From Myxococcales bacterium (GTDB lineage: Bacteria > Myxococcota > Polyangia > Fen-1088): 14,593 nt of DNA. Made by a program: the position numbers and the translations under genes. Of the stretch, positions 7,335-13,916 are shown in pieces. The stretch lies in contig PMLH01000211.1 in assembly GCA_003159055.1 (NCBI GenBank), positions 1-14,593 of the forward strand, read 5' to 3'. Numbering within the stretch: position 1 is the first letter of the stretch; every line of letters starts with the position of its first letter. Under the pieces are notes generated by a model. That model made no database searches. It saw nothing but the letters and a program-made list of their open reading frames with translations, and was not told where the DNA came from.

Positions 7335-7997
7335 CTATCGCTCGTCAAAGATGACATAGCTGCCCGACAAATGGTCGTGCAGGGCGCGACGTTCGCGATC
7401 GAAGATACACCAAAGCCAGCCGAGGCCAAGCAGACCAAGTGAAAGCCCCATGGTCGCGAAGCGCACGCTCGCGAGAACAGGGCCAGGGGCTTGACCGCGT
7501 GACGAGATCACGCGAATGCCGAGCAGCCGTTTGCCCAGGGTCTGCCCCAGAATGCCGCCGAGGTAGATCTGGTAGAGGCCGCTGATGCCAACGAAGAGCC
7601 CGAGCCCGCCTACAACCATGGGATTGCGGTCGAGGAGGCCCGCCAGCACGAAGTCCGCGCCGAATTCCTTGGCGCTGGGCAGGCGGACGCCGAGCACCAA
7701 AGCGGCCAGCGTGGCCACTCCGGCGGAAACCACGGTGACGAGAAGCAGATCGAGGACGGACGCGGCCATGCGCCTCGGAAACGTGGCGGCGCGCACGCGC
7801 ACAATCCGCCGCTCGCGGCTGTGGGCGCCGGTTTGAGCGGTGATTATTCGTGGCGAGTCATGGGCGTTGGAGTCTTCCGCCCCAAACCCGGTTTCTGACG
7901 CGACGGCCGCAAAGCTGATCACGCGAACATTCTGCGAACTCGCGTGGAAGGGCGCAAGTTTCCTTATCAATGGAAAGCAAAACCTACTCCAATCCAC
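7335..7997 (-). CDS. RDD-family membrane protein
   Basis: The C-terminal about 145 residues fit the RDD family of small integral membrane proteins, some of which have been linked to ion or solute transport. RRMAASVLDLLLVTVVSAG (75-93) opens the domain with conserved Arg and Asp. GQTLGKRLLGIRVI (151-164) is the central motif, and FDRERRALHDHLSGSYVI (199-216) is the typical ending. Hydrophobic segments lie at about 80-104, 127-148 and 181-198. The start is uncertain. GTG 7997 gives 220 residues and overlaps the rsmE end by 14 bases, GTG 7922 is an alternative, and ATG 7769 would cut into the first membrane segment and lose its Arg residues. The 70 residues before the domain are not recognisable. 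The gene follows rsmE and precedes the MshEN-HEAT gene by 34 bases. Confidence 0.85.
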   Translation of the reverse strand: MDWSRFCFPLIRKLAPFHASSQNVRVISFAAVASETGFGAEDSNAHDSPRIITAQTGAHSRERRIVRVRAATFPRRMAASVLDLLLVTVVSAGVATLAALVLGVRLPSAKEFGADFVLAGLLDRNPMVVGGLGLFVGISGLYQIYLGGILGQTLGKRLLGIRVISSRGQAPGPVLASVRFATMGLSLGLLGLGWLWCIFDRERRALHDHLSGSYVIFDER

Positions 7998-8709
7998 CCG
8001 CAGCGGCTTGGGTCAGCGCCACGGCGACGATTGCGGCCGTCTCGGTGCGTAGAATGCGCGGTCCCAGCCCGACCGATTGAAACCCGGCTTGCAGGCAGGC
8101 GGCGACCTCGGCGGTGGCGAAGCCACCCTCCGGACCGACCATCAGGACGACGCGGTTTGAAGCAGGTGAAAGCGCACGGCAAAGCGACCGTCCCCGCTCG
8201 CCTTCCCACAGCAGAAATCGGTCTTCGCCCGCTCGGACACCCAATTGCGCGACTGCGACCGCGAGCGAGAGCGGTTCATCGATGGTGGGCACGTCGGCCC
8301 GACCCGATTGCCGAGCAGCCTCTTCGGCGATGGTCTGCCAGCGCCGTAAGCGTCCGGGCGGAGGTTTCATCATGCCGTGCTGGCTCAACACTGGGACGAT
8401 GCGGGCAATCCCGAGCTCCGTGGTCTTTTGCACGATGAGATCCATCCGCTCGCCGCGCGGCACGGACTGAACGAGTGTGATGGCGCAGGCGGCGGCTCCG
8501 AGTTGTCGACGCTCGCCGAGCGACACCTCCACCGAGGTCTTGCCCACGCGTTCGATGTGGGCGTCCACTTCCCATCCCTTGCCATCGAAGAGCTCCACCG
8601 CCGCCCCGACGCTCAGGCGAAGCACCCTGATCAAGTGCCGGTGCGCAGCCGCATCGAGCGTGGCGCGACCGCCTTTCAGCTCCTCGGGTTTGACGAAGAC
8701 CCTGGCCAT
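7984..8709 (-). CDS. rsmE: 16S rRNA (uracil-1498-N3)-methyltransferase
   Basis: RsmE methylates N3 of U1498 in 16S rRNA at the decoding region of the assembled 30S subunit. The 241-residue length is typical. The N-terminal PUA-like part includes AAHRHLIRVLRL (21-32) and the beta-rich FDGKGWEVDA. The SPOUT-fold part shows VPRGERMDLIVQKTTELGI (83-101), IAEEAARQSGRADVP (127-141), VGPEGGF (191-197) and LGPRILRTETAAI (215-227). The last two build the trefoil-knot SAM site. It starts six bases after the prmA stop codon, so the pair is translationally linked; prmA-rsmE adjacency is common in bacteria. Its own end overlaps the longest reading of the RDD gene. Confidence 0.96.
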   Translation of the reverse strand: MARVFVKPEELKGGRATLDAAAHRHLIRVLRLSVGAAVELFDGKGWEVDAHIERVGKTSVEVSLGERRQLGAAACAITLVQSVPRGERMDLIVQKTTELGIARIVPVLSQHGMMKPPPGRLRRWQTIAEEAARQSGRADVPTIDEPLSLAVAVAQLGVRAGEDRFLLWEGERGRSLCRALSPASNRVVLMVGPEGGFATAEVAACLQAGFQSVGLGPRILRTETAAIVAVALTQAAAGGLE

Positions 8710-8715
8710 TCGGGA

Positions 8716-9618
8716 CTACGGCCTTGCTGCGGGTTTCTCCAGCAGAAGGCCGCTCCACTCGCCCTCGTCACGGCGCGAACCAAGCGCGAAACCCGCGCCG
8801 GTGAAGACCGCGACGACGTCATCGGCTTGATCGCACAGGATGCCGGACAGAATCGCGTGTCCGCCTGACGTCACCTTGTTGGCCATCATCATCGCCAGCG
8901 CAGACAGCACGTCCGACTGAATGTTGGCCAGAATCACGTCGAAGGTGCCAGAGGTTTGCTCGAGGGTTCCGGTCAGAAGCGAGACGTTCGCGATCTGGTT
9001 GCGCTCGAAGTTTTCCTGACTACACGCCGTCGCTTCTGGATCGTTGTCGACAGCCTGGCCGATGGCGGTCGGCCACAACCGGGCGGCCGCGATGGAAAGA
9101 ATTCCCGAGCCGCAACCTAGGTCGAGAAATCGCGCGATCGATGGTCGCGCTTCCCGGACGTCCTCGGCCAGGCCGATGACCAGCTGGGTGGAGGGGTGAG
9201 CGCCGGTTCCGAAGGCGCGACCTGGGTCGATGTCGATGATGAAATCGGCAGATTCTGGGCGACCGGGATCCCAACTGGGACGAACCAAGAACCGTCGACC
9301 AATGCGCGTGGCGCGGAAAAACTGCTTCCATACGTCTCGCCATTCGCTCTCGTCGGCGTCTCGCTCGCGGACCACGACGGGATCCACCGCCAGCCCCGTC
9401 TCACGCGCGGTCGACAACGCCTCATGCGCCGTCGACAAAACGAACTGCCTGTCCTCGGGCTTGCACAGCGCGATCACAGCCGTTCTGCCTGGCGCGGTGG
9501 CGAGCAAGGTGCCTCCGTCGCGCAACTCCACGCCACCGACCAACGGCCCCACCTCGGCGGCCAGAATCTCCGCGGCCGAGGTGTCGGTTTCGATCTGGAT
9601 TTCGATCCAGGAGGTCAG
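8716..9618 (-). CDS. prmA: Ribosomal protein L11 methyltransferase
   Basis: PrmA trimethylates ribosomal protein L11 (uL11) using SAM. The catalytic domain has FGTGAHPST (136-144), DLGCGSG (166-172), VDNDPEA (190-196) and the LANI motif (about 230-233) in correct order. The start is unusual. The first standard start codon in frame is GTG 9552, but coding similarity continues upstream of it: WIEIQIETDTSAAEILAAE aligns with the conserved N-terminus of PrmA (MPWIQLKLNTTG in E. coli). There is no ATG, GTG or TTG in that stretch before the rpsU stop region. A CTG at 9618-9616 overlaps the rpsU TGA as CTGA and would give a 300-residue protein, close to the family's usual 290-300. I therefore place the start there; an AUC or AUU start is also possible. 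The short form would lose the first 22 residues of the N-terminal domain. Confidence 0.92.
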   Translation of the reverse strand: MTSWIEIQIETDTSAAEILAAEVGPLVGGVELRDGGTLLATAPGRTAVIALCKPEDRQFVLSTAHEALSTARETGLAVDPVVVRERDADESEWRDVWKQFFRATRIGRRFLVRPSWDPGRPESADFIIDIDPGRAFGTGAHPSTQLVIGLAEDVREARPSIARFLDLGCGSGILSIAAARLWPTAIGQAVDNDPEATACSQENFERNQIANVSLLTGTLEQTSGTFDVILANIQSDVLSALAMMMANKVTSGGHAILSGILCDQADDVVAVFTGAGFALGSRRDEGEWSGLLLEKPAARP

Positions 9619-9830
9619 CGGATTACGCGCCTCTTTGCCTCGCGACGACGCCGCTTCCGAGCCTCGCGAATCTTGCGCTTGCGTTTCACCGACGGCTTTT
9701 CATGATAGCGCCGTCGCTTGATTTCCTGAAGGATGCCCTCCTTTGACATCTTCTGCTTCAGGATCTTCATCGCCTTTTCGATGGAATCCCGAACTTCTAC
9801 TTCGAGGGGGCGTCCGAGCAGTGTCTCCAA
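9615..9830 (-). CDS. rpsU: 30S ribosomal protein bS21
   Basis: The product is a small, very basic ribosomal protein of the 30S subunit that helps initiation on many mRNAs. The core PLEVEVRDSIEKAMKILKQ, KMSKEGILQEIKRRRYHEKP and the Arg/Lys-rich C-terminal helix are typical of bS21. The start is TTG 9830: it has GGAGG five bases upstream, gives 71 residues (the E. coli protein also has 71), and lies downstream of a plausible promoter. The open frame extends upstream to 9890, but that extension would begin before the candidate -10 element and adds sequence unlike bS21. The stop codon TGA overlaps the proposed CTG start of prmA. It heads the minus-strand operon. Confidence 0.93.
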   Translation of the reverse strand: METLLGRPLEVEVRDSIEKAMKILKQKMSKEGILQEIKRRRYHEKPSVKRKRKIREARKRRRREAKRRVIR

Positions 9831-9835
9831 GAAAT

Positions 9836-9840
9836 CCTCC
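9836..9840 (-). promoter_or_regulatory. Ribosome binding site of rpsU
   Basis: GGAGG on the minus strand lies five bases before TTG 9830. It decides the start of rpsU, since no ATG or GTG stands between it and the conserved PLEVEVRDS segment. Confidence 0.75.
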
Positions 9841-9873
9841 AGATGGGTCAGGCCAAAAAAATCTGAGGGGTGA

Positions 9874-9903
9874 GTATTAACCAATCTCAAGGGTTGCGGT
9901 CAA
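9874..9903 (-). promoter_or_regulatory. Candidate sigma-70 promoter for the rpsU operon
   Basis: On the minus strand TTGACC (9903-9898) is followed after 18 bases by TAATAC (9879-9874). The -35 matches five of six consensus bases and the -10 three of six. Transcription would begin near 9867, leaving a leader of about 37 bases that holds a T-run and the rpsU ribosome binding site. This position agrees with the TTG start chosen for rpsU. Confidence 0.4.
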
Positions 9904-9972
9904 GTCTATCGCGCGAGAAGCGCATCTTTCTTGACTAAGTATTATCGTATGCTAACTTACTTAAAAAAGTTC

Positions 9973-10001
9973 TTTACATTGTTTCTTCAGAAGGGTATGT
10001 A
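9973..10001 (+). promoter_or_regulatory. Candidate promoter for the 60-residue protein
   Basis: TTTACA (9973-9978) is separated by 17 bases from TATGTA (9996-10001), within DNA that is clearly richer in A and T than the rest of the window. Transcription would start near 10008 and give a leader of about 60 bases before the small gene. A second -35-like TTGACT at 9931-9936 has only a weak partner. Confidence 0.35.
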
Positions 10002-10070
10002 GGTTCACGCAGGTTGTGAGAGAGCTCTGCGAACAGCGTTCTGTAGGACAGTTCGGAAGGAGAAGCGCCA

Positions 10071-10253
10071 ATGATGGGGGCAAAGGTTTTCACGGCTACC
10101 AAGGCGAAGGATCGCGATGAGCTCGGTGAAGTTCTTACGCGGTGGATCCACGACAATCCGAAGGCTCGGATTATTGACAAGGTGGTCACCCAGAGCTCGG
10201 ACCGTGAGTTTCACTGTCTCAGCATCACGATTTTCTACGAAATGCAGCCCTAA
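10071..10253 (+). CDS. Conserved-looking small protein of 60 residues, unknown function
   Basis: I do not recognise this protein. A strong ribosome binding site, AAGGAG (10057-10062), lies eight bases before ATG 10071; a second ATG follows at once. The sequence reads as a compact beta-alpha-beta-beta domain: strand KVFTATKAK (5-13), helix RDELGEVLTRWIHDNP (15-30), strand ARIIDKVVTQSS (32-43) and strand FHCLSITIFYE (47-57). There is no signal peptide or membrane segment, and it has both acidic and basic residues, so it is a soluble cytoplasmic protein. It stands alone, divergent from rpsU, with its own probable promoter and a hairpin nine bases after the stop. Codon choice and the ribosome binding site argue that it is real. 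Its role is unknown. Confidence 0.78.
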   Translation: MMGAKVFTATKAKDRDELGEVLTRWIHDNPKARIIDKVVTQSSDREFHCLSITIFYEMQP

Positions 10254-10261
10254 GCTGTAGC

Positions 10262-10284
10262 CATCGCCCAGTCAGTGGGCGATG
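10262..10284 (+). terminator. Perfect hairpin after the 60-residue gene
   Basis: CATCGCCCA (10262-10270) and TGGGCGATG (10276-10284) form a perfect 9-bp stem with loop GTCAG, nine bases after the stop codon of the small gene. No T-run follows, so it may be a terminator of the weak GC-rich kind or a 3' stabilising hairpin. It could also begin a structured RNA with the elements that follow. Confidence 0.45.
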
Positions 10285-10302
10285 TGACATTGCGGTAGCC
10301 TC

Positions 10303-10334
10303 GCTGCAGCGGGCCGATGCTGCAGCGGGCCGGT
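10303..10334 (+). repeat. Tandem duplication of 16 bp
   Basis: GCTGCAGCGGGCCGAT (10303-10318) is followed directly by GCTGCAGCGGGCCGGT (10319-10334), which differs at one base. Each copy contains the palindrome CTGCAG. The pair lies between the small gene and nadK, and no coding frame uses it convincingly. Confidence 0.75.
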
Positions 10335-10339
10335 CTGGT

Positions 10340-10377
10340 GGCAGGGCTGATCTTCCGAAGCATGCCCAGCCCTTGCC
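10340..10377 (+). other. Imperfect hairpin upstream of nadK
   Basis: GGCAGGGCTG (10340-10349) can pair with CAGCCCTTGCC (10367-10377) as a 10-bp stem with one bulged T. The 17-base loop contains the small palindrome CTTCCGAAG. Together with the hairpin at 10262 and the tandem duplication, it makes this spacer unusually structured. Function is unknown. Confidence 0.35.
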
Positions 10378-10458
10378 GGCCAGGGTCACACGCCCGGACC
10401 ATGCGACGTGAATGTGGATTCCAATTGCTGCCAGGTGCCGATGCAAGCTCGGTCGTGA

Positions 10459-10464
10459 CATAAT
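10459..10464 (+). promoter_or_regulatory. Possible -10 element close to the nadK start
   Basis: CATAAT lies eight bases before the nadK ATG and matches five of six bases of the -10 consensus. Transcription would then begin within a base or two of the start codon, which fits the absence of any ribosome binding site. No -35 is recognisable. Confidence 0.3.
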
Positions 10465-10472
10465 CGCGTCCG

Positions 10473-11327
10473 ATGCGTTTCGGTTTCATCGTTCGCGACG
10501 GCAGCTCCGAGGCTCCTGGCCTCGCGATCAGTCTCGCGGAACTGCTGCACGCCCGGGGATCCGGGGCGATCTTCGTGGAGGACTACGGGCAAGGCACGCC
10601 GGCCGGCCACCGTGGTATGCCCGGCGCCGACATTGGCGCCTGTGTCGACGTGATGGTCGCGCTTGGCGGCGACGGGACTTTTCTTTACGGCGCCAGACTG
10701 GTTGCCGACTACGACGTCCCCTTGTTGGGCCTCAACCTGGGAAGCTTGGGTTTCCTGACGCCGTATGCCTTGGACGAAGCGCGGGCTGCGTTAATCGACG
10801 TCGTCGAGGGCCGACTGTCGGTCGAAGAACGCATGCGGTTGCTGGTCACGCTGCACCGGAAGCACAACGCGCCCGAAACCCAGAGCGCTCTCAACGAAGC
10901 GGTCATCAACCAGCGTGAAGTGGCTCGTCTGATTGATCTACTCGCCACCACCAACGGCGACACCATCACAAGCTACAAAGCCGATGGCCTGATCCTCTGT
11001 ACCCCGACGGGGTCGACGGCCTACAACCTTTCAGCCGCGGGGCCGATCTTGAGCCCGGATTTGGAAGCCATCGTCCTTACGCCAATCTGCCCGCACACCT
11101 TGTCCAATCGCCCGCTGGTGGTGCGCGCCGACAAGGGGGTTGCGGTGACCAACACATCCCGCTACCACGGTGTGCTTACGGTGGACGGACATTGGAGCCG
11201 CGAGGTCGGGCCGGGCGACGTCGTCGAGGTGCGTAAATCACAGCGCAATTTGCGCATGTTTCGGCCGGGTCATTCCTTTTTCAAGATCTTGCGGCAGAAG
11301 CTTTCTTGGGGCGAGCGCAAGGCATGA
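10473..11327 (+). CDS. nadK: NAD kinase
   Basis: NadK phosphorylates NAD to NADP in the cytoplasm, supplying NADPH for biosynthesis. The 284-residue length is usual. The catalytic loop GGDGT (65-69) follows a hydrophobic strand (VMVALGGDGT), then LGLNLGSLGFLTPY (85-98), LNEAVI (140-145, the NE motif that contacts the nicotinamide ribose), and DGLILCTPTGSTAYNLSAAGPI (171-192), which holds the conserved GSTAY. The late part includes PICPHTLSNRPLVV (204-217), also typical. The start ATG has no Shine-Dalgarno sequence before it. It lies 46 bases upstream of recN; nadK-recN adjacency is common in proteobacteria and suggests one transcript. Confidence 0.96.
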   Translation: MRFGFIVRDGSSEAPGLAISLAELLHARGSGAIFVEDYGQGTPAGHRGMPGADIGACVDVMVALGGDGTFLYGARLVADYDVPLLGLNLGSLGFLTPYALDEARAALIDVVEGRLSVEERMRLLVTLHRKHNAPETQSALNEAVINQREVARLIDLLATTNGDTITSYKADGLILCTPTGSTAYNLSAAGPILSPDLEAIVLTPICPHTLSNRPLVVRADKGVAVTNTSRYHGVLTVDGHWSREVGPGDVVEVRKSQRNLRMFRPGHSFFKILRQKLSWGERKA

Positions 11328-11373
11328 GCCTTCTCCGCGCAACTTCGGTCGGGACATTGCCGAGAACGAAGAC

Positions 11374-13068
11374 ATGCTGACGCATCTCCGAGTCACGGGT
11401 TTCGCGCTCATCGACGAGGTCGAGCTGCCTCTCGGCCCCGGGCTGACCGTCATCACTGGCGAAACCGGCGCCGGCAAGAGCATTTTGGTCGAGGCGCTCG
11501 GGCTCTTGCGAGGCGGACGCGCCAGCTCGGACTTGATTCGCACCGGTGCCGACGAGGCGAGGGTCGAGGCGATTGTCGACCTGCCCGAGGATTCGGAGAT
11601 CAAGCAAGCCTTGCTGGCCGACGGTCGCGACGTGTCGGATGGCCTGGTCGTGAGGCGCGCCATCGCGCGTTCTGGCCGAGGGCGTATTCACCTCGGAGGA
11701 TCGCTCGCGACGGCCGCCGATTTGGGGTCGACGGTAGGCAAGCTGTGCGACATCACCTCGCAGCACGACCAGCAGCTGCTGGTGGATCCCGAGAGCCAGC
11801 TTGCGATGCTCGATGCGTTCGCTGGTAACGAACAGCTTCTCACGCAGGCGAAGGCGGCTTTTCAGGCACTCTCGGATTCGCGTGCCGATCTTGCCAGTTT
11901 CGATGCCGACGCGCGCACCCGCGCCGAACGCGAGGACTTGCTTCGCTTCCAACACCGGGAGCTTGAGGAAGCCGACTTGAAGCCCGGCGAAGACGAAGCC
12001 CTACGGCTCGAGCGCGAGCGTTGCAAGGGTGCGGAGAAGTTTCTTGCCGCGTGCACGCGAGGCGAGGACGCTCTGTACTCTGGCGAGGATGCCGCCGCCG
12101 GGCGGATTGCGTCGGTCGCGCGCGAGACCGCTGGGCTGGCTGCCATCGACCCGGCTTTGGCTCCGGTTGTGGAAGCGTTGCGGGCGGCGCAGGCGCAAGT
12201 CGAGGATGCCGCCTCGTCGCTTTCGCACTATGCGGCCAAGCTGCGCTTCGAACCCGAGAGGCTCAGCGAAATCGAGGAGCGCCTGTTTCTCATTGGTCGA
12301 CTGATACGAAAGCATGGCGGCACCGTCGAGGCTGCCATCCAGAGGCGCGATGAAATCACGCGTGAGCTGGCGGAGCTGGGGTCGTTTGAGGAAGGGCTGG
12401 TGTCGCGCCAGGCCGCGGTCGCAGCGGCGGCAAAGCGTATGAACGACCTTGCGGAGGCACTTGGCGAACGACGTCGAAAGGCAGCGCGGACGCTGGGAAA
12501 ACGCATCGACGAAACCCTGCGCGACCTTGGGCTCGGCGGCGCTCGGGTTTCGGTTCTGGTGGAAGACCGAGAATCCCTGGGAAGCAAAGGCCGTGACCGG
12601 GTCCGGTTCCAATTTGCACCCAACCCGGGCGAAGAACCTCGGCCGCTCGACCGCATTGCTTCCGGCGGCGAGCTTTCCCGCGTCATGCTGGCGGTAGCGC
12701 AGGCCTTGGCGAAGGAAGGTCAGGCCACGACCTACGTTTTCGATGAAGTCGACGCTGGGGTCGGCGGCGGAACGGCGGAAGTCATCGGTCGCAAGCTGGC
12801 CGAGATTGCCAAGCATAAGCAGGTCCTTGTGGTCACCCACCTTCCGCAGATAGCGGCTTTTGCAGACAGCCACGTGAAGGTCCACAAGGAATCGACCAAG
12901 TCGCGCACCAGCGTGCGGGTGGCGGTTCTTTCCGCGGAGGAGCGCAAAGACGAAATCGCGCGCATGCTCGGGGGGGCGACGCCGACCGCGCAGGCTGCTG
13001 CGCACGCAGAAGAAATGCTGCGTCGTTCAAAACGATCAGGCAAGGCCGACGATTCGCTGGTTGGATAG
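11374..13068 (+). CDS. recN: DNA repair protein RecN
   Basis: RecN is an SMC-like ATPase that acts early in double-strand break repair. The product has 564 residues. The Walker A motif GETGAGKS is at 29-36 (in GLTVITGETGAGKSILVEAL), and the conserved TSQHDQQLLVDP follows at 128-139. Long charged helices in the middle (about 150-400) form the short antiparallel coiled coil. The ABC signature SGGELSR begins at residue 430. Walker B is VFDEVDAGVGG with D457 and E458, and VVTHLPQIAAFAD follows. All ATPase motifs are intact. The start is ATG 11374, since MLTHLRVTGFALIDEVEL matches the family N-terminus; the frame is open further upstream into nadK but that part is unrelated. No clear ribosome binding site. 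Confidence 0.96.
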   Translation: MLTHLRVTGFALIDEVELPLGPGLTVITGETGAGKSILVEALGLLRGGRASSDLIRTGADEARVEAIVDLPEDSEIKQALLADGRDVSDGLVVRRAIARSGRGRIHLGGSLATAADLGSTVGKLCDITSQHDQQLLVDPESQLAMLDAFAGNEQLLTQAKAAFQALSDSRADLASFDADARTRAEREDLLRFQHRELEEADLKPGEDEALRLERERCKGAEKFLAACTRGEDALYSGEDAAAGRIASVARETAGLAAIDPALAPVVEALRAAQAQVEDAASSLSHYAAKLRFEPERLSEIEERLFLIGRLIRKHGGTVEAAIQRRDEITRELAELGSFEEGLVSRQAAVAAAAKRMNDLAEALGERRRKAARTLGKRIDETLRDLGLGGARVSVLVEDRESLGSKGRDRVRFQFAPNPGEEPRPLDRIASGGELSRVMLAVAQALAKEGQATTYVFDEVDAGVGGGTAEVIGRKLAEIAKHKQVLVVTHLPQIAAFADSHVKVHKESTKSRTSVRVAVLSAEERKDEIARMLGGATPTAQAAAHAEEMLRRSKRSGKADDSLVG

Positions 13069-13091
13069 AACGCGCCTTTTTCGGGTATAGT
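13061..13091 (+). promoter_or_regulatory. Candidate promoter between recN and fau
   Basis: TATAGT (13086-13091) matches five of six bases of the -10 consensus; TTGGAT (13061-13066) is a fair -35 with a long 19-base spacer, overlapping the end of recN. Transcription would start near 13098. This would separate the structured spacer, fau and rny from the recN transcript. Confidence 0.45.
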
Positions 13092-13097
13092 GCGAGC

Positions 13098-13256
13098 ACC
13101 GCGTCCACTCAGCCCGGCCGCCTGGGCGACGAGGTCGCGCTCCACATAGATGCCCAACCTTTCAAACAACTTCCAGCGAGGCAGCGTCCTCGTTCTTGAT
13201 GCGCAGATCGCCCAGCGGGCGGCGCGCCGGTTCCTTGGGCTGGCCGACCATCTCGT
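13098..13256 (+). ncRNA. ssrS: Candidate 6S RNA (ssrS)
   Basis: 6S RNA binds the sigma-70 RNA polymerase holoenzyme, and in many proteobacteria its gene lies directly upstream of the 5-formyltetrahydrofolate cyclo-ligase gene, as here. The spacer follows a good -10 element and folds back on itself as a long interrupted stem. AGCCC (13111-13115) pairs with GGGCT (13237-13241), CCGCC (13118-13122) with GGCGG (13218-13222), TGGGCGA (13123-13129) with TCGCCCA (13208-13214), and ACGAGG with CCTCGT further in. A long rod with internal bulges fits the 6S shape. I could not confirm conserved 6S bases, and the ends are guesses. An alternative is an untranslated leader of fau; a competing pair CGTTCTTG / CAAGAACG (13191 and 13259) also exists. 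Confidence 0.4.
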
Positions 13257-13280
13257 CGCAAGAACGAAACGTTGGCAGAC

Positions 13281-13907
13281 ATGCATCCGGCCGAGCTCTC
13301 GCTGAGGGAAGAAAAGCGGGCGCTCCGTCGCGCCATGGCAGAGAAGCGGGACGCCCTTCCGTCCGCGCAGCGGACGCTCATGGTGACGCAAGCCACGGAG
13401 CGTTTTCTCGGCTTGCCCGAGGTTCGCAACGCGCGTGCGGTGGCGGGCTTTGTGTCGACGCGGTCCGAAATCGACACCGGGCCTCTGCTGGATGAGCTTC
13501 GGCAACGCGGCGTCGATGTCGTGCTCCCTCGCGTGAGCACCGGGCTTATCCCGCCGCGCCTGCGTTTTCACCGCGTCCAGAATCAGACTGATCTGGTGTT
13601 TGGCATCTTCGGCTTACTAGAGCCGAGCGTGGATTGTCCCGAAGTCCCCGCGCAGGACATCAACGTCTTCATGGTGCCGGGCCTGGCGTTCGACCAGCGC
13701 GGCGCTCGCGTGGGCTATGGTGGCGGCTATTACGATGAGCTCGCGGCCTATGTCCGGGCACATCCTGATGCGACCGCGGCCCGCTTCATCGGGTTCGCGT
13801 TCGATTTTCAACTCGTGGACACGTGTCCGTCCGGGGAATGGGACGTGCCGCTCGATTGCATTTTGACAGATGAACGCGCTGTTCACTGCAACGCAACGAA
13901 CGATTAA
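13281..13907 (+). CDS. fau: 5-formyltetrahydrofolate cyclo-ligase
   Basis: This enzyme (also called ygfA or MTHFS) converts 5-formyltetrahydrofolate to 5,10-methenyltetrahydrofolate with ATP, recovering a stored folate. The 208-residue product starts with a basic helix (LREEKRALRRAMAEKRDAL) typical for the family. It has FVSTRSEIDTGPLLDEL in the middle, then VMVPGLAFDQRGARVGYGGGYYDEL, containing the conserved GYGGGYYD nucleotide-binding motif, and ends with CPSGEWDVPLDCILTDERAV. The start at ATG 13281 is preferred; TTG 13272 in frame would add three residues and neither has a clear ribosome binding site. It ends nine bases before rny. Confidence 0.94.
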   Translation: MHPAELSLREEKRALRRAMAEKRDALPSAQRTLMVTQATERFLGLPEVRNARAVAGFVSTRSEIDTGPLLDELRQRGVDVVLPRVSTGLIPPRLRFHRVQNQTDLVFGIFGLLEPSVDCPEVPAQDINVFMVPGLAFDQRGARVGYGGGYYDELAAYVRAHPDATAARFIGFAFDFQLVDTCPSGEWDVPLDCILTDERAVHCNATND

Positions 13908-13916
13908 GGAAGAAGC

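Noticed and set aside
9831..9890. Upstream extension of rpsU to 9890
   Set aside because: It adds residues not seen in bS21 and would start before the candidate -10 element; TTG 9830 has a clear ribosome binding site.
11170..11373. Upstream extension of recN within nadK
   Set aside because: The translation overlaps nadK in another frame and does not resemble RecN; conserved MLTHLRVTGFALIDEV begins at 11374.
13162..13251. Possible 29-residue minus-strand peptide starting MVGQPKEPARRP
   Set aside because: It is very short with no convincing ribosome binding site or neighbours on that strand; more likely chance in a structured spacer.
13150..13305. Possible 51-residue protein starting MPNLSNNFQRG between recN and fau
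   Set aside because: No ribosome binding site, it runs into the fau start in another frame, and the same bases take part in strong RNA pairing.
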